Positions 34,905 to 46,879 of a stretch of DNA of 64,000 nucleotides are shown in pieces. The DNA is taken from the NCBI GenBank assembly GCA_951799445.1, contig OX637288.1, positions 47,135,288-47,199,287 on the forward strand, in the 5' to 3' direction. Numbering within the stretch: the first letter of the stretch is position 1; every line of letters begins with the position of its first letter. Both the position numbers and the translations under genes were made by a program. This DNA comes from Pseudisothecium myosuroides. Its lineage: Eukaryota; Streptophyta; Bryopsida; Hypnales; Lembophyllaceae. The notes beneath the pieces were generated by a model that saw only the letters and a program-made list of their open reading frames with translations, was not told where the DNA came from and ran no database searches.

Positions 34905-36010
34905 TTACCCCAATGCCAAGAATGTCTGAAGTTTCCACACTAATATTGATGCTACGTATCTTATACCATAATTCAACAAATGACATACTAAGTTAATGTG
35001 TCTTTGCTTATTAGTGAATACCAGAAATCCTTCAATATTAGATACACTAGCAAATATGTAAAAGACAACTCTAGCAAGAACCTGAAAGAAGTCATTATTG
35101 ACATCTACCATGGATATTTAGCAGTGCAAATGTAGTTAATACCAATGAGACTTACCAGAAGTAGCTGCTCGACCTACAAGCCTGATTAGTGGTTCCAATA
35201 GAGGATACACGTGATACACGTCATTATTACCACTGAAAACAGGATTAGAATTGAAAGGACAAGAAAAGTGTTGACTATGAACTTCAATTTGTCTGGTTCT
35301 ACCACAAAGGAAGGATTTGGAAATTGGTATATCAAGTTTTGGTTCCGCAGATTTTTTATTTGAGATTTTCAAACCTGTAACAATATCCAACAAATGACGA
35401 GTTAAATTTAGAAAATGTAGTCTACATCTATAAATTTTAAAATTGGAGTGTAAATGCAAAAAATTACTTACCTCTTGTTGCTGCTGTAGCAAATCTGCAC
35501 TCACTTGACTGTCCCAAAGGTTTTGTAATTTCTGAAAAATATTCAAACTTGTAAACGTAGTGACAATCCAACACAACACATAAGGTAGGTACAAGTGTTG
35601 ATGGCAGGTCACTTTATGGGATGAGAGAGAAGCTCCAAAGAGAAGCACTTGATAGATGTTGTACAAAGATAAAATGTTGTAAATCTTTGACGATATAACC
35701 CTGCATTCATCCTGATCTTGTCCAGGCGTGATGTCACTTCTACCAACCCTTCTTCCAAAATCCCTTGGCCAATTTGACCAACTTCCACTGCTCTTCCTTT
35801 GCCTTCGGGTTGGGGTAAAGCTCTCTTTGTGTAAAAGTCTACAAATTGCCAATCTCTTGGTCTAATAATACAGTTGCATGTATACCATCCTCACTAGTAT
35901 CGCTAACTTGGAGAATAGGTGGTGCCCATACAACCAATGCCAAGTTCCTATGGAAATCCATCAACACTCGCGTCGCGCGCCCTGCACCATATAAACGCAA
36001 ATAAAATCAA
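34905..36010 (-). pseudogene. Unrecognised multi-exon-like gene or relic
   Basis: Several minus-strand blocks look exonic: KLQNLWDSQVSADLLQQQQE, bounded by TTTTTCAG and GAG|GTAAGT; a block with SFLCGRTRQIEVHSQHFSC and DVYHVYPLLEPLIRLVGRAA; and a block after a TTTCAG acceptor with VLARVVFYIFASVSNIEGF, HINLVCHLLNYGIRYVAS. They share plausible splice sites, but I could not join them into one long frame or name a family. An upstream block near 35830-35960 has stops. It could be a real small gene with missed exons or a decayed copy. Confidence 0.3.
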
Positions 36011-39000
36011 ACTCAACGTCAATAGAAATATACACACTAGAATAGATACCTTTACATCACTGCACGTATTCACATTTAAAGTTAAATTCCTACGCAATGC
36101 CCACCTCGCTTCATTTCCCCCTACCAACTGCTCAATTCATAACTATAGCACATGCATGCACAACTCTACGTGATAATCCAACACCGTCTACAACATCAAA
36201 TTAACAAGAAAAGCTTGCAAAAACTCATTCCAAAAAACAAAAACCACAACAACAGTCTCAATTGTGCACCAAAAAGAAAACATCAATGCAACATTATGAT
36301 CCAATATATACCAAATCAAAAAGACCCAAAGAATACTGCAAATATATGTGCAAACTCACCTAGAAAGAAACAGTGAGAGACTGCAACAATTGTGCACAAG
36401 GATGGAGCTACAGAGCTGCAATGGAGCGAGCATTCATGACAAAAGATGAGAGATTGAGGTGCCATTGTCTCCTATATAAAGTATGTATATAGGAAGAACA
36501 GGGAGCATCTCCACCAGGGTTTTTATTTGGGAGTCAGGAAGTCATTTGCACTTCCTAGTGGGCCCTGGTGAATAGACGTTATGTTCATGATCGAGGTCGG
36601 CTAACAGGTGTTAGGGTGGCGAACTCGCTGCCTTGCCACTCTTACTTGTAGTGATTTATGTCGTTGCTGTGTTAAATCAAGTTCTTTACAAGAACCACGA
36701 GTAAATACAAACATCATATGTCAACAATAGAGTGAAATTAGAAATTTTCACTTCAGATTCTTCAAGAACATTAGGAATTTCCAAATCCCCATTTCAATGA
36801 TAGTTTTGTCAATTTTAATCTAAACTTTGATTGTTCATAATTAAATTTTGATTTGAAAATTCATTAAGTTCATAACTTTCTAATTTCATACGGAATGACA
36901 TTTATAGAAATACTTCATTGGTGAATAAAATTAGATAAACCATTAAATCTAATATAAATACACACCAACAAATCATAGAACAAAAGAAATTCATACAAAT
37001 GAATGCTTATGGAAGTTTTTTCTTTTGTAAATGTTCAAATACATTCATGAATTATATTGTCAAACTTCATAGACATCCTTTCTTGTCATTCAGTTTCACA
37101 CTGTATTTGTAATTCTCTATATTTCTATTCAAATGGTACAAATACTGTATTTAAATTAAATATTTTTTCAATTTTTTAGGAAATATTTGAAGAAGCAAAG
37201 GTAATGTGTCAAAATCCCGTATTTTGTAGAACTTTATTTCAATTGATTTTGATTTTGATTAGAAATTTCAAATTCAATTTTGGTATTCAATAATGTCTTC
37301 AAGAATTAGAAATTCCTATTTGAACTAAGAAATTCATTGAAAATTAGAAGTTACCTTTACTTAGGAAAGAAGTTGAGGTACTACCCCTTAGTAGAAGATG
37401 GATGGATGGAGGTTCTTTAAATTATATGCGATGGATGCAAAAAGAGCTTTAGAACTACAAAGTTTCATCAAAAGAACTTGCAAATTCACGTTCATGGAAA
37501 TAATTAAGTCAAAGACATTGCAACCCAATGCTTTGGTACTTTTATATAATAGTCAATCTCAAAAATTCCTAGTCAAAATTCACCTAATATTTTAAAGTAT
37601 TCTTTGAATTTTTTTGTCCTCAAAATTTAAAACACCTTGCAAGTCATCTGCTTTGTCCTAATAAAATCAAATATAGGTTGCAAGTGAGGCATTGTATGAG
37701 CATATATATAAGAAAATATCCTAGAATCATTGAAGGTGCTATAATACAAACACTTATAATATAGGTATTTATAACATAGTTACATTATAATCATGGAAGG
37801 TTTCTATAATATAGACACCTATAACATAGGTGTATATTCTTCTAAACTCATGGACTCACATTCCTAGACTCACATAATATCAACCCTGTAATGGATGATG
37901 TTTTCACAATGTTGGTAGAAGATAAAACTCTCTTCTTATAATGTGTTGATTACAATGTCTATAATTTGCTTTATGAATAAAAATACAATGAGAACCTACT
38001 ACTTGGAAATGAAATTAATAGTGTGACCATTTGTGTATTTTGAGGAATAGCAAGAGCAATTAGAACCAGTGTTAAACCATATATGTGCAATGGTCACATG
38101 GAAAATGCATAGGACTCCATAGTGTCTCAAATGAAGTTAGACTATTTTATCAAGGTAATGATGGATTTTTCAATGAAAAGAGGGAAGTACTAAGTTTAGT
38201 GCTATTTAGGTTGCAATGACTTTATATATTAACAAAGAGTGTCAAACTCACGATGATAAGACATTATGGCCATAATAAAATTTTGCAAATGCTCTCTTTA
38301 ATTGCTTGATTGAGACCTTCGATTCCTCCAACCATTGAGTCAACATCTTCTAGTGACCAACGTGGGTTGTGTGCAAGCGTGATGGTCGCCTTTGCAAGGG
38401 AGTGATATGATATTATATAATTTCTTCTAATCAATTCCAGAAAATTTTGTGGCCCAATCAACATGAAAATTGAAAAATATATCTTGTCTAGCTTAGTTGA
38501 TTATGACATTTTGGTTCAAACAATAATCAACACTGCTTCTTTGTTGATTTTATTTCTTGATTTGGCCAAATCCGGAAAAAATTATTATTGTCCAAAAATC
38601 CGACATGTAGGCAAAACCTATCACACGAGTAGGGCTACCACATAGGCAAATCTACCACATGGGCAAGGATGCCACATAGGCACCCTTGCCACATGGGCAA
38701 GGTTGCCACGTAGTCAGACCCGCCATGCAAGCAAGGCTGGCAGTAGGATTTGAATCACAATCACATATGTACAAAAACATAGTTCCAACCATTACACTAA
38801 GATTGGAGATTTATAAATATACTAGGCATTTTGTTTTATGTATTCTTACTCACTCTATTTCCATTGATTTTATGCAAAATTATTATTTGACATCTTGTTT
38901 TTTGGGGCCAAATTTACAAAATTATGTTGATTGATGTTTAGAGGATTGCTAAATCAATAGCTCAAAATAAATTTGTTGTAATCATCCTAAATGCATTGAT

Positions 39001-39199
39001 GTTTTGTTGATTAGGACCCCTTTTTTCTTGTAGTGAATGTTATATTTGACCAATTGCCTTTCTTATAACCGTGGCTTATCTTTAAAAAGAAAATTTGGTC
39101 TAGCTATGCCAATATTCTAGTACCATTTTGTTGACCATATCTCAAGAATATCTCATGCTTTTGCCAAATCTATCATTGTTCGCTACTTGGAGTACAAAT
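36011..39199. other. Intergenic DNA with a degenerate 20-bp repeat
   Basis: No gene recognised. Around 38610-38740 variants of GCCACATGGGCAAGG recur about every 20 bases (five or more), a degenerate minisatellite. A TATATAAAG box occurs near 36473 without a following frame. Confidence 0.4.
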
Positions 39200-39750
39200 T
39201 TGTACCACTTTAAGATGCAATCTTTCCTTAGGAGAAACAAGTCTCCCTTATGCTGAAGGATTTGTTCCCTGTTACCTCCACCATGCTGAAATTACCACAT
39301 AGGTCCCATCTGCAATGTCGTGGTAATGTTGCCAACATTTCTTCTCATAGCATACATTGCTCTAATAGAGTATTAGAAACATAAATGCTAGCTAAACCAA
39401 TGTCTTCTTTGAGCAATCCATTCATTATCATCCAATGGAATTTGTTGTACACCAATGCTCGTGGTTTGGTCACCAACCGTGTGAGTTTGGATGCTAAGAA
39501 TATTGCCCCTTTCCTTTGCCGGCTTGTGATTGAGAGTGAATGTATGCATTTGTTGCTTCCAAGCACCAACCTTCACTTGTTACCAAAACTTTCTCCCAAA
39601 CCTCTTATCTCCTACTCCTTTCAATTTGTACTCTTATAACATGAATATGTCCAAGTTTGGTCTCAACCCCACAATGTATAGCTAGAGTTTATCAACCTCA
39701 TAGGGTTCATTCAATCCTCATACATTGTAATTCAAAATATTCAAATTCAT
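39200..39750 (-). pseudogene. LINE ORF2 relic (endonuclease domain)
   Basis: The minus strand starts at 39750 with MNLNILNYNV-stop-GLNEPYEV, the usual start of a plant LINE ORF2 (..ILSWNVRGLN..). Further on it reads FHWMIMNGLLKEDIGLASIYV and, after a stop where Trp is expected, EEMLATLPRHCRWDLCGNFS-MVE. These are the substrate loop and GDFN-type motif of the endonuclease/exonuclease/phosphatase fold. Stops and shifts show that it is dead; the reverse transcriptase part is absent here. It would have nicked target DNA to prime reverse transcription. Confidence 0.7.
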
Positions 39751-39989
39751 CTTTGTACTTCTCGAGGGCCTAATCAATACCTCCCTCTTAATGCCTCGAG
39801 ACTTGCTTAAAGCCCCATGCATCAAATTGTGGTATTGCCTTTTTATTTGTTGCTAGTGCCTTGGTGACCATCCTTGCATGGATCCAAAGGATGCTTGGCC
39901 TTCATCCTTTGCTACTTATTTCATACTACAAATTGAGGTCTTGTTCTATGATCTCTCGTGACCTTTGATGACCATCTTTTGAAGGTCTT

Positions 39990-40310
39990 CAACCCTAAAT
40001 TTTTTGCTGGTGATGTCCTCAAATTCTACAATGGTAGGAGGTCCATAAAGCGACCATCTAAGCATTGAACATGAATTTTGGGGAGGTAAAACACCTTGAA
40101 ATAATTTTCAGTAAATTTTCCTTGAAAGGCAAGAAGAAATGGCATCTGGTCCAAGTTGTTTCATATTTTTTGGAGCTTTGTGGAATTAGTTATGAAATTT
40201 TGAAGTTGAAAAGCCATAGAGCCCTAAAAGTGACCACCTCCTAGAATGTACATCTTTTGTACATTTTGGTAAATTGAAAAAAGCAAAATATACCTGTGTC
40301 CTGTTCGGCT
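39990..40310 (-). pseudogene. LINE ORF1-like relic upstream of the ORF2 relic
   Basis: The minus frame reads WTRCHFFLPFKENLLKIISR, CFTSPKFMFNA-stop-MVALWTSYHC and aligns with 12145-12333 in protein and DNA. Its place just 5' of the ORF2 start suggests the C-terminal part of ORF1. It is degenerate. Bases 40311-41371 hold no recognised gene. Confidence 0.5.
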
Positions 40311-41371
40311 CAAAATGCCCCGTCAGAGTTCGAGCCTCCTACCTTACTTCATCTGAAGGAAAAGTTTGCTGGAGGTTGACAACGGTTTGCTTCCTCAGAC
40401 TTGAAATTGTACCCAAAAAATCCTAAAATTTAGAAAACTCCTTCAAAAATTATTTTAGGCCAAATCTACCAGCAGTCTACGGTAGCACTAAATGAAAACA
40501 AAGGTGTCATAACATACAGATCAATGCGACCTGATATGGAGTTAAAAACTAGAAATGCGCTAATTACACATAATCTACTGAATTTAAACATTGCAGTTCA
40601 CACTACGGGACATCGACATCGTTAGAGGGCTATTCTAGGAGTGAACAGAACAGAACATACAAGATTAGGTTAATGATACAGCAACAGACCCTATTTATGC
40701 CATGTCTAAATTTGAAATGTACGCTATTGCTACAAAATGGCACAAATAAGACCTCAAATGCTTGTAAGACTCACAATCACCTAAGTTGCAACTGTATTAA
40801 CTCAATGATACCAAGGCCATTCTCAATCCCTCATAACATTTTCCACTCAACTGAAAGACGACCATTGTTCCAGATACCTTGTCGCGTGTCCAAGAAACGA
40901 AAATTTGTTTCACTGCTAGTAAATTGTCAAGCTTTCGAATTTCCCAGAGAGTGAAATCAAATGTTTCACTTCTCTCCTTGTGTAAGAATTCGAAATCATG
41001 CGCACGACAGTGGCCAGCTGAGTCAGAGAAGTATCAGTATCTGTACTGACAGCAATCATCAATTCGATCGGACACAATGTTTGACTCCACCAACCGATTC
41101 CACTACTGGACATATCTTGAAACCTATAAACAATTCTCAACAATACCTCAATTTTCTCCTGCTCGCACACAATTCGAGCTCCACAGACAGTTCCAGTTGA
41201 TGCCAAATCGAAAACATGCTAAACATAGGCAATGACAGTAAAATACAACCAACCCTACATGTCTTCAGACGAATTACTATCTGCAAAGCGAATCGACATT
41301 GTCACTGTATTCGACCAGAACTCGCGCTCAGAGATGTACAAAGGTTCACCACATATCATTTCAAAATGTAA

Positions 41372-41422
41372 GTACATATACCGGGATTATACCCGAAGCG
41401 AAGAAACAGAGCGTCCTGTTCC
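41372..41422 (-). promoter_or_regulatory. Conserved tubulin 3'UTR block, gene 3
   Basis: On the gene strand it starts GGAACAGGACGCTCTGTTTC and ends GGTATATGTAC, 64 bases after the stop. It is the only part of this 3' flank that clearly resembles genes 1 and 2. Confidence 0.6.
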
Positions 41423-41485
41423 TAGAGCTGGTTCAAAATCAACGTCACCAAACATCCACAACTAATGCAACCCAAGCCACACCAT

Positions 41486-43104
41486 CTAGGCCTCTTCCAG
41501 GTCCTCCTCGTACTCGCCTTCCTCCTCGGCAGACGCGTCCTGGTACTGCTGGTACTCGGAAACCAAATCGTTCATGTTGCTCTCAGCCTCGGTGAACTCC
41601 ATCTCGTCCATGCCCTCACCAGTGTACCAATGCAAAAAGGCCTTACGACGGAACATAGCAGTGAACTGCTCAGAAACACGACGGAACATCTCCTGGATCG
41701 AAGTCGAGTTACCGATGAAAGTAGAAGACATCTTCAGACCCGTGGGAGGGATGTCGCAAACGGAAGACTTCACGTTGTTAGGAATCCACTCCACGAAGTA
41801 AGAAGAGTTCTTGTTCTGCACGTTGATCATCTGCTCGTCCACCTCCTTCGTAGACATCTTACCGCGGAACATCGCAGACGCAGTCAGGTAACGACCGTGA
41901 CGAGGGTCAGCAGCGCACATCATGTTCTTAGCGTCCCACATCTGCTGAGTCAGCTCTGGGACAGTCAAAGACCTGTACTGCTGAGAGCCCCGAGACGTCA
42001 AAGGAGCGAAACCGACCATGAAAAAGTGGAGACGGGGGAAGGGAATCAAGTTTACAGCCAACTTCCGCAGATCTGAGTTCAGCTGGCCGGGAAATCGAAG
42101 GCAGCAAGTGATGCCACTCATCGTAGCAGAAATCAAGTGGTTCAAGTCACCGACTGCAACACAAGAAGAAGATATCACTCTTCAGCACGTCATATACCAA
42201 CTCATTTTACAAGCACAAAAAAAGCCTCTCCAGGCCTATCTCGGCTTCGTAAAAAAAATCAAACTCCAAGAGCTCCATGAGACATACATACAATGCAACG
42301 CCCGCAAAGATGAACCATGAACCGCACTCACATGAAGGGGTAATTAGTTTCAATGTCCGGAAGCAGATGTCGTACAAAGCTTCATTATCCAAGACCATGC
42401 ACTCATCCGCATTCTCCACAAGCTGGTGAACGGACAAAGTCGCGTTGTAAGGCTCCACCACAGTGTCAGACACCTTAGGCGAAGGGAAAACCGAAAACGT
42501 GAGCATCATCCTGTCCGGGTACTCCTCGCGGATCTTCGATATCAACAAGGTACCCATGCCAGATCCGGTGCCTCCTCCCAAACTATGGCAAACCTGAAAC
42601 CCTGTATCATTCCAAAAACCAAAACCTCAGCACATACTCGACTACCGTCCTGCATTTCCCGTTACCGTTCCCTCTCACAGACTCGATCAACATCTTACGT
42701 CCATACATACCTTGCAAGCAGTCACAGCTCTCAGCCTCCTTACGAACCACATCCAAAACAGAGTCGATCAACTCCGCTCCTTCAGTGTAATGGCCCTTCG
42801 CCCAGTTGTTACCGGCTCCAGTCTGTCCGAACACGAAGTTGTCGGGACGGAAGATCTGACCATAGGGACCCGAGCGCACGCTGTCCATCGTCCCGGGCTC
42901 CAGATCCATCAACACCGCGCGAGGCACATAGCGACCGCCGCTCGCCTCGTTGTAGTACACATTGATGCGCTCCAGCTGCAAGTCGGACACGCCCTGGTAC
43001 GTTCCGGTAGGATCAATGCCATGCTCCTCGCACACCACCTCCCAGAACTTGGCGCCGATCTGGTTGCCGCATTGCCCGCCCTGAATGTGCAAAATCTCTC
43101 TCAT
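41486..43104 (-). CDS. TUB: Beta-tubulin, gene 3 (3 exons)
   Basis: Exons are 43104-42711, 42601-42332 and 42153-41486 (394, 270 and 668 nt), with GT-AG introns of 109 and 178 bp. The 443-residue product is the same as from genes 1 and 2, and exon 3 in particular is almost identical in DNA. The introns, most of the 5' leader and the 3' flank are not alignable with the other two genes. So it is an older paralogue whose coding sequence was kept identical, by selection on codons or by gene conversion. Structure and motifs (MREI start, GGGTGSG, acidic tail) are complete and it should be functional. Confidence 0.97.
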
Positions 43105-43295
43105 CTTGACAGAACAAGCTCCGAAACCTCTGAAACCTCGTTCGCAAGCTGAACCTCCGCAAGAGCACCGTAAGAAGGCGGCGATGCGAGCGACGGCGAG
43201 TGTGCGGACGACCCGGCCGAAGCAGCAGCAAGCGCGCGCGCAAAGGCCTGAGAAACAGGGGCGTCGAGCTACACTGGCGAGCCAAGAGAAGGCGC

Positions 43296-43327
43296 GAGAG
43301 AGATAAAGAGGCCCCCGTTCCCACTGG
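43296..43327 (-). promoter_or_regulatory. Shared tubulin core-promoter block, gene 3
   Basis: The gene strand reads CCAGTGGGAACGGGGG then CCTCTTTATCTCTCTC, about 190-220 bases upstream of the ATG. Leader sequence on either side differs from genes 1 and 2, so the block stands out as conserved. Confidence 0.55.
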
Positions 43328-43355
43328 CCCTGGTTTTTTCGGGTTATAATACTTT

Positions 43356-43366
43356 GAGCCGTTGGA
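43356..43366 (-). promoter_or_regulatory. MSA-type element (G2/M), gene 3
   Basis: TCCAACGGCTC on the gene strand matches 10 of 11 positions of YCYAACGGYYA, about 255 bases upstream of the ATG and about 30 bases upstream of the core block. Confidence 0.55.
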
Positions 43367-43867
43367 TCTAGGTGTTCTGATGGCTGAGATTGTCGTTGCC
43401 GCCATTAATATCTTCTTGGAAGTCTGCGCGAGGCTCCACTGCGGTCTTCCGGTTGGTTGTCACCTGATTCGTTGGATCTGCGGATCGACGGTCGAGATCG
43501 GGGCGATGCTGGCTTGTCTTCAATGGTCTGGGTCTTGGTGGAAGTACCGTTCTGGTTTTTGAATTCGGCGGGTTTTGGTGGGAAAGCGAGGCGTTGCGGC
43601 GGGCTTGGCTTCTGAGTGGCCGTTTGAGAAGGCTTTAACTGATTTTCAATTTGATTAGAAAGAAGTTGAAGGACCTTGGGATGGGATGTTAAATTAGGGA
43701 CTTCACCCCCAAAGTTCCGGAAGAACCGGCGGCTAGTTCAAAGTTAGCCGGTAGAATTGGGGAAAAAAAACGGTTGCAATATCAAAACATCAAGCATAAA
43801 ATTTGTGAAAAATCTTTAAAATTCTTGTTTTGAGTAGAAAAAAGAGGCAATAGATTTAATTGTAAAG

Positions 43868-44044
43868 TATTGCAATGCGGGACCAGGAGCCGAAGTTTGG
43901 GAAAAACACAGGACCAAACTCCGTGGAGCATCCAAACTCAAGTTTGATTGAGTTTCGTGCCGTGTTTGTTTTGTTCTATTCTTAGTTAAACCTTCCTCTG
44001 ACACAGGTTCACAAACACAGGACAACTTTACGATTAACTCTAAT
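43868..44044 (+). repeat. Dispersed repeat R3, copy 2
   Basis: It shares GGGAAAAACACAGGACCAAA, GTGTTTGTTTTGTTCTATTC and TTAGTTAAACCTTCCTCTGA with 15045-15222, in the same order and orientation. Confidence 0.6.
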
Positions 44045-44375
44045 ACCCAAACTCTAAAAACAGTTCAATTTGGGATTTGGAGGATAGTAGTCGGTAAAAC
44101 TCAAAAAACTTCCCGAATGTTGCTTCATCCAAACCAAGTTCGTAAATTTGAAACTTAACATTTTTTGGCTTGCTAAAATGAAATACTCTTGCAGCCATCC
44201 TTATTCGTCCATAATAAATTATATAATTAAAATCTTGAAATTATACAAAATCTTACTACCTTCATGATAAATGTTAAAAAAATCATATTTTTATTTTAAA
44301 GCATCTTTGGAACCACTTTTCTTGGACGATTACGACCTTGTTGAGATGACGCAATTCGAAGGGCCAAAGACTTAA

Positions 44376-45297
44376 CCCCTAAAGGTCAGAGACTATGATT
44401 TTACCAAAACCTATCCAAAACTGCCATTTCTAATACAAGTACCAAATTTTAGAAAAAAAACATTTTTGGAAAAATGTAACCGTAGGATTGTATAGTACAC
44501 TAGTTTGAGAAGTTGTAGAATTTTTTTTTAAAATTCCCACCTTGTGGATTGCAAGATAATAGTATTTAAATTGACAAAAATCTATTTTATGTCCCTGCAA
44601 AAATCCAAGCAGTTGCAGCTCACAAGGTCACATTTGTATGAAAAAATTTCCAAAATGGTGGTTACTTTATCTTTGGCTACATGCTTGAAAAAATTGAGAT
44701 CATTTGGAAATGTAAAATATATAGAAAAAAAAATAGTAAGTAGAAAGACGTAGAGAATGATTCTAAACACTAAATTGTTTAGAATTTAGATATAGAATTG
44801 AAAAATGCCAATTCCAACGGTTGTAGTGTTGTAATAAACAATCTACAGCCCATGTTTTTGTTTTTATTTTTATTTTTCAATATTGAAAATTGAGTTAAAT
44901 AAAGAACTTCAAAGTTTATTTTAGAGTAGAGATTTCATAACTACCCTCACACTAAGACTCCTCAAAACTTCCATCTCATTAATCAAAATGGAATGATCCA
45001 AAGCTTCCCGCATATATATAAATCTAAAGAACCAATTTCAATTTTTTATTTTTTTAAAAAGTGATTTTTTAAAGAAGTTTATTGAGCTGTCAGGGCTGCC
45101 CACCGACCAATGAAAATGACATATTATGCAATAACTTTTTAACCATGTAGTCAAAAATTATGAAAATTGTTGGGCCTAAAGCTACTCCTTGGGCACATCT
45201 TGTATGAAAATTTCAAAGAAAAAAATAAAAATTCCATTCGTAGTGAGCTGCCCAAAATTTCTACGTTGTCAAAAAACGGTGTTTGGTCCTTTAGAGG
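44376..45297. mobile_element. TTAA-flanked piggyBac-like non-autonomous element, copy 2
   Basis: 922 bp between TTAA at 44372-44375 and 45298-45301. The ends are CCCCTAAAGGTC and GGTCCTTTAGAGG. Internal similarity to 33804-34736 is visible at both ends in reversed orientation. No transposase frame is present. Confidence 0.65.
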
Positions 45298-45639
45298 TTA
45301 ATGCATTGTAGATGAAAAGGCACATCAAAGAATGGCAAACAAGGATAGATAAAAAGCCGAGCACTCAATTGTTTCATATACGAAACAAATTACATGGCTT
45401 CAAAATAGGTTCACGACTTTAGTCAAGTGGCCTCAAAATTTTGTGACTTTAGTTAAGTAGTCTCAATTGTACTAGCTTCAAAATTCTATGGTTTTAGTCA
45501 TGTTTTATTTTCAAAAACATCCTACATAAATATGTATACATGCACCCAATTCATATTAAAAGAAAAACTCAAAGTAGTTCCAATTTGAATGTTGTCACTA
45601 ATCATACAAAATTTCATATGATGAATTACAGGGTTTAGG

Positions 45640-46030
45640 ATTAAGAAGGATGTGAAACACAAAAGATATTGATAGAGGGATGTGAAATACATAGGATATT
45701 GAGGCCTTTGAGACACAAAATTATAATAGTGAAGGAAGGACTTGATAAATATAGGATAGGTAGGGTGACAAGTGGAATAGATTGGATAGTGATGAAGTTA
45801 GACACGTAAGATAGTAAGAGAAGAAAGTAAAAGACAAAAGATAATGAAGAAAATGAAATGTATAGGATAATAAATAAAGTGAGACATATAAAACAATGTA
45901 GAATTGAAGTGAGCCATATAGAATAGGATTAATGGAATGTGAGAAATATAAGAGTGAAAGAAGTGGTACATATAGAATAGACAAGGAAGATTGTGAGATA
46001 CATAGGATATTGAAAGAAAAAGAAAGTACA
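45640..46030. repeat. Degenerate minisatellite, left block
   Basis: Variants of GTGAGACATATAGRATAGTG with spacers of about 25-40 bases recur throughout. The frames on the minus strand are low-complexity Tyr/Leu/Ser strings produced by the repeat and are not genes. Confidence 0.7.
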
Positions 46031-46345
46031 CTATGTTTTTTTTTTTCATTTGTTATGAAATGCCAAAGTAGCGATATTAAATGTTATAGTGGTGCTCCAA
46101 TTTTCAACATTCATCCACATATTGGATAGAAAATATCACATTAGCACATATCATATATCAAAAAAAAATCATCCACAATTTGGCAATTTCATCCAAGATT
46201 TTTTCTAAATTTGAAGTTTTCTAGTGATTTGCCATCTTTTCAATACTATATATGTTCCAAGGGCGTGGTACAGGGCCCATTACCTTGGTGCAAATGGCTG
46301 CCAAATTGCCAAAAACAACAACGCTAAGGCACCTATAAAATAGTA

Positions 46346-46878
46346 CTCCCTCCTTCCCAAATGATCTTTGTGTTGGACAAAATCTTTTGAATTAAGGCTA
46401 AAACTGAAATTTAAAAAATCCATTTGGCATTGTAAGTAGAGTTCAGTGTTTCCTATTGTCCTAGAAACTTTGAGTTTTGGAGCCCTTTTCAAAGTGCAGT
46501 TTTAAAGTGCTAAAAAGTGAAATAATTTAGGCATTTTAAAGGAGCACCAATGGGCACTTAATTATTGAGTGTGAGGTCATCATTTTGTAGGTAGTTAGTA
46601 TAGGCCTAAGCCCATTTGTGGACTTTTGCTTCACCTTCTAGAGCTTCATTTCCTTCAATTGTGCAACACTCAAAGAAATGCAAAAAATAAGGATGACTAA
46701 TGTTGATTGACTCCTTCAATAATTTCATTTGTCTTTTGATTGATGATTGCTAGGATGGAGGGGGAACTACGTACTACTTGGAGTTGTTTGCTAGTTCCAA
46801 ATAGCAATCAAAAGCTTAATTTTACCTATTCACAACATCATAAAATGCAAGAAGAAGATCATTTTGGAACGGAGAGAA
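46346..46878. mobile_element. Stowaway-like MITE, 533 bp
   Basis: The left end CTCCCTCCTTCCCAAATGAT pairs with the right end complement TTCTCTCCGTTCCAAAATGAT, continuing into ATCTT. TA flanks both sides (46344-46345, 46879-46880). CTCCCTCCGTYCC with TA duplication is the classical Stowaway/plant mariner terminus. No transposase frame is present. Confidence 0.75.
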
Positions 46879-46879
46879 T

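Noticed and set aside
40320..40345. tRNA T-arm-like GTTCGAGCC
   Set aside because: No matching acceptor, D or anticodon arms around it.
45721..46049. Tyr/Leu/Ser-rich membrane-like proteins
   Set aside because: They are produced by the degenerate minisatellite on the opposite strand; overlapping phases give the same kind of string.
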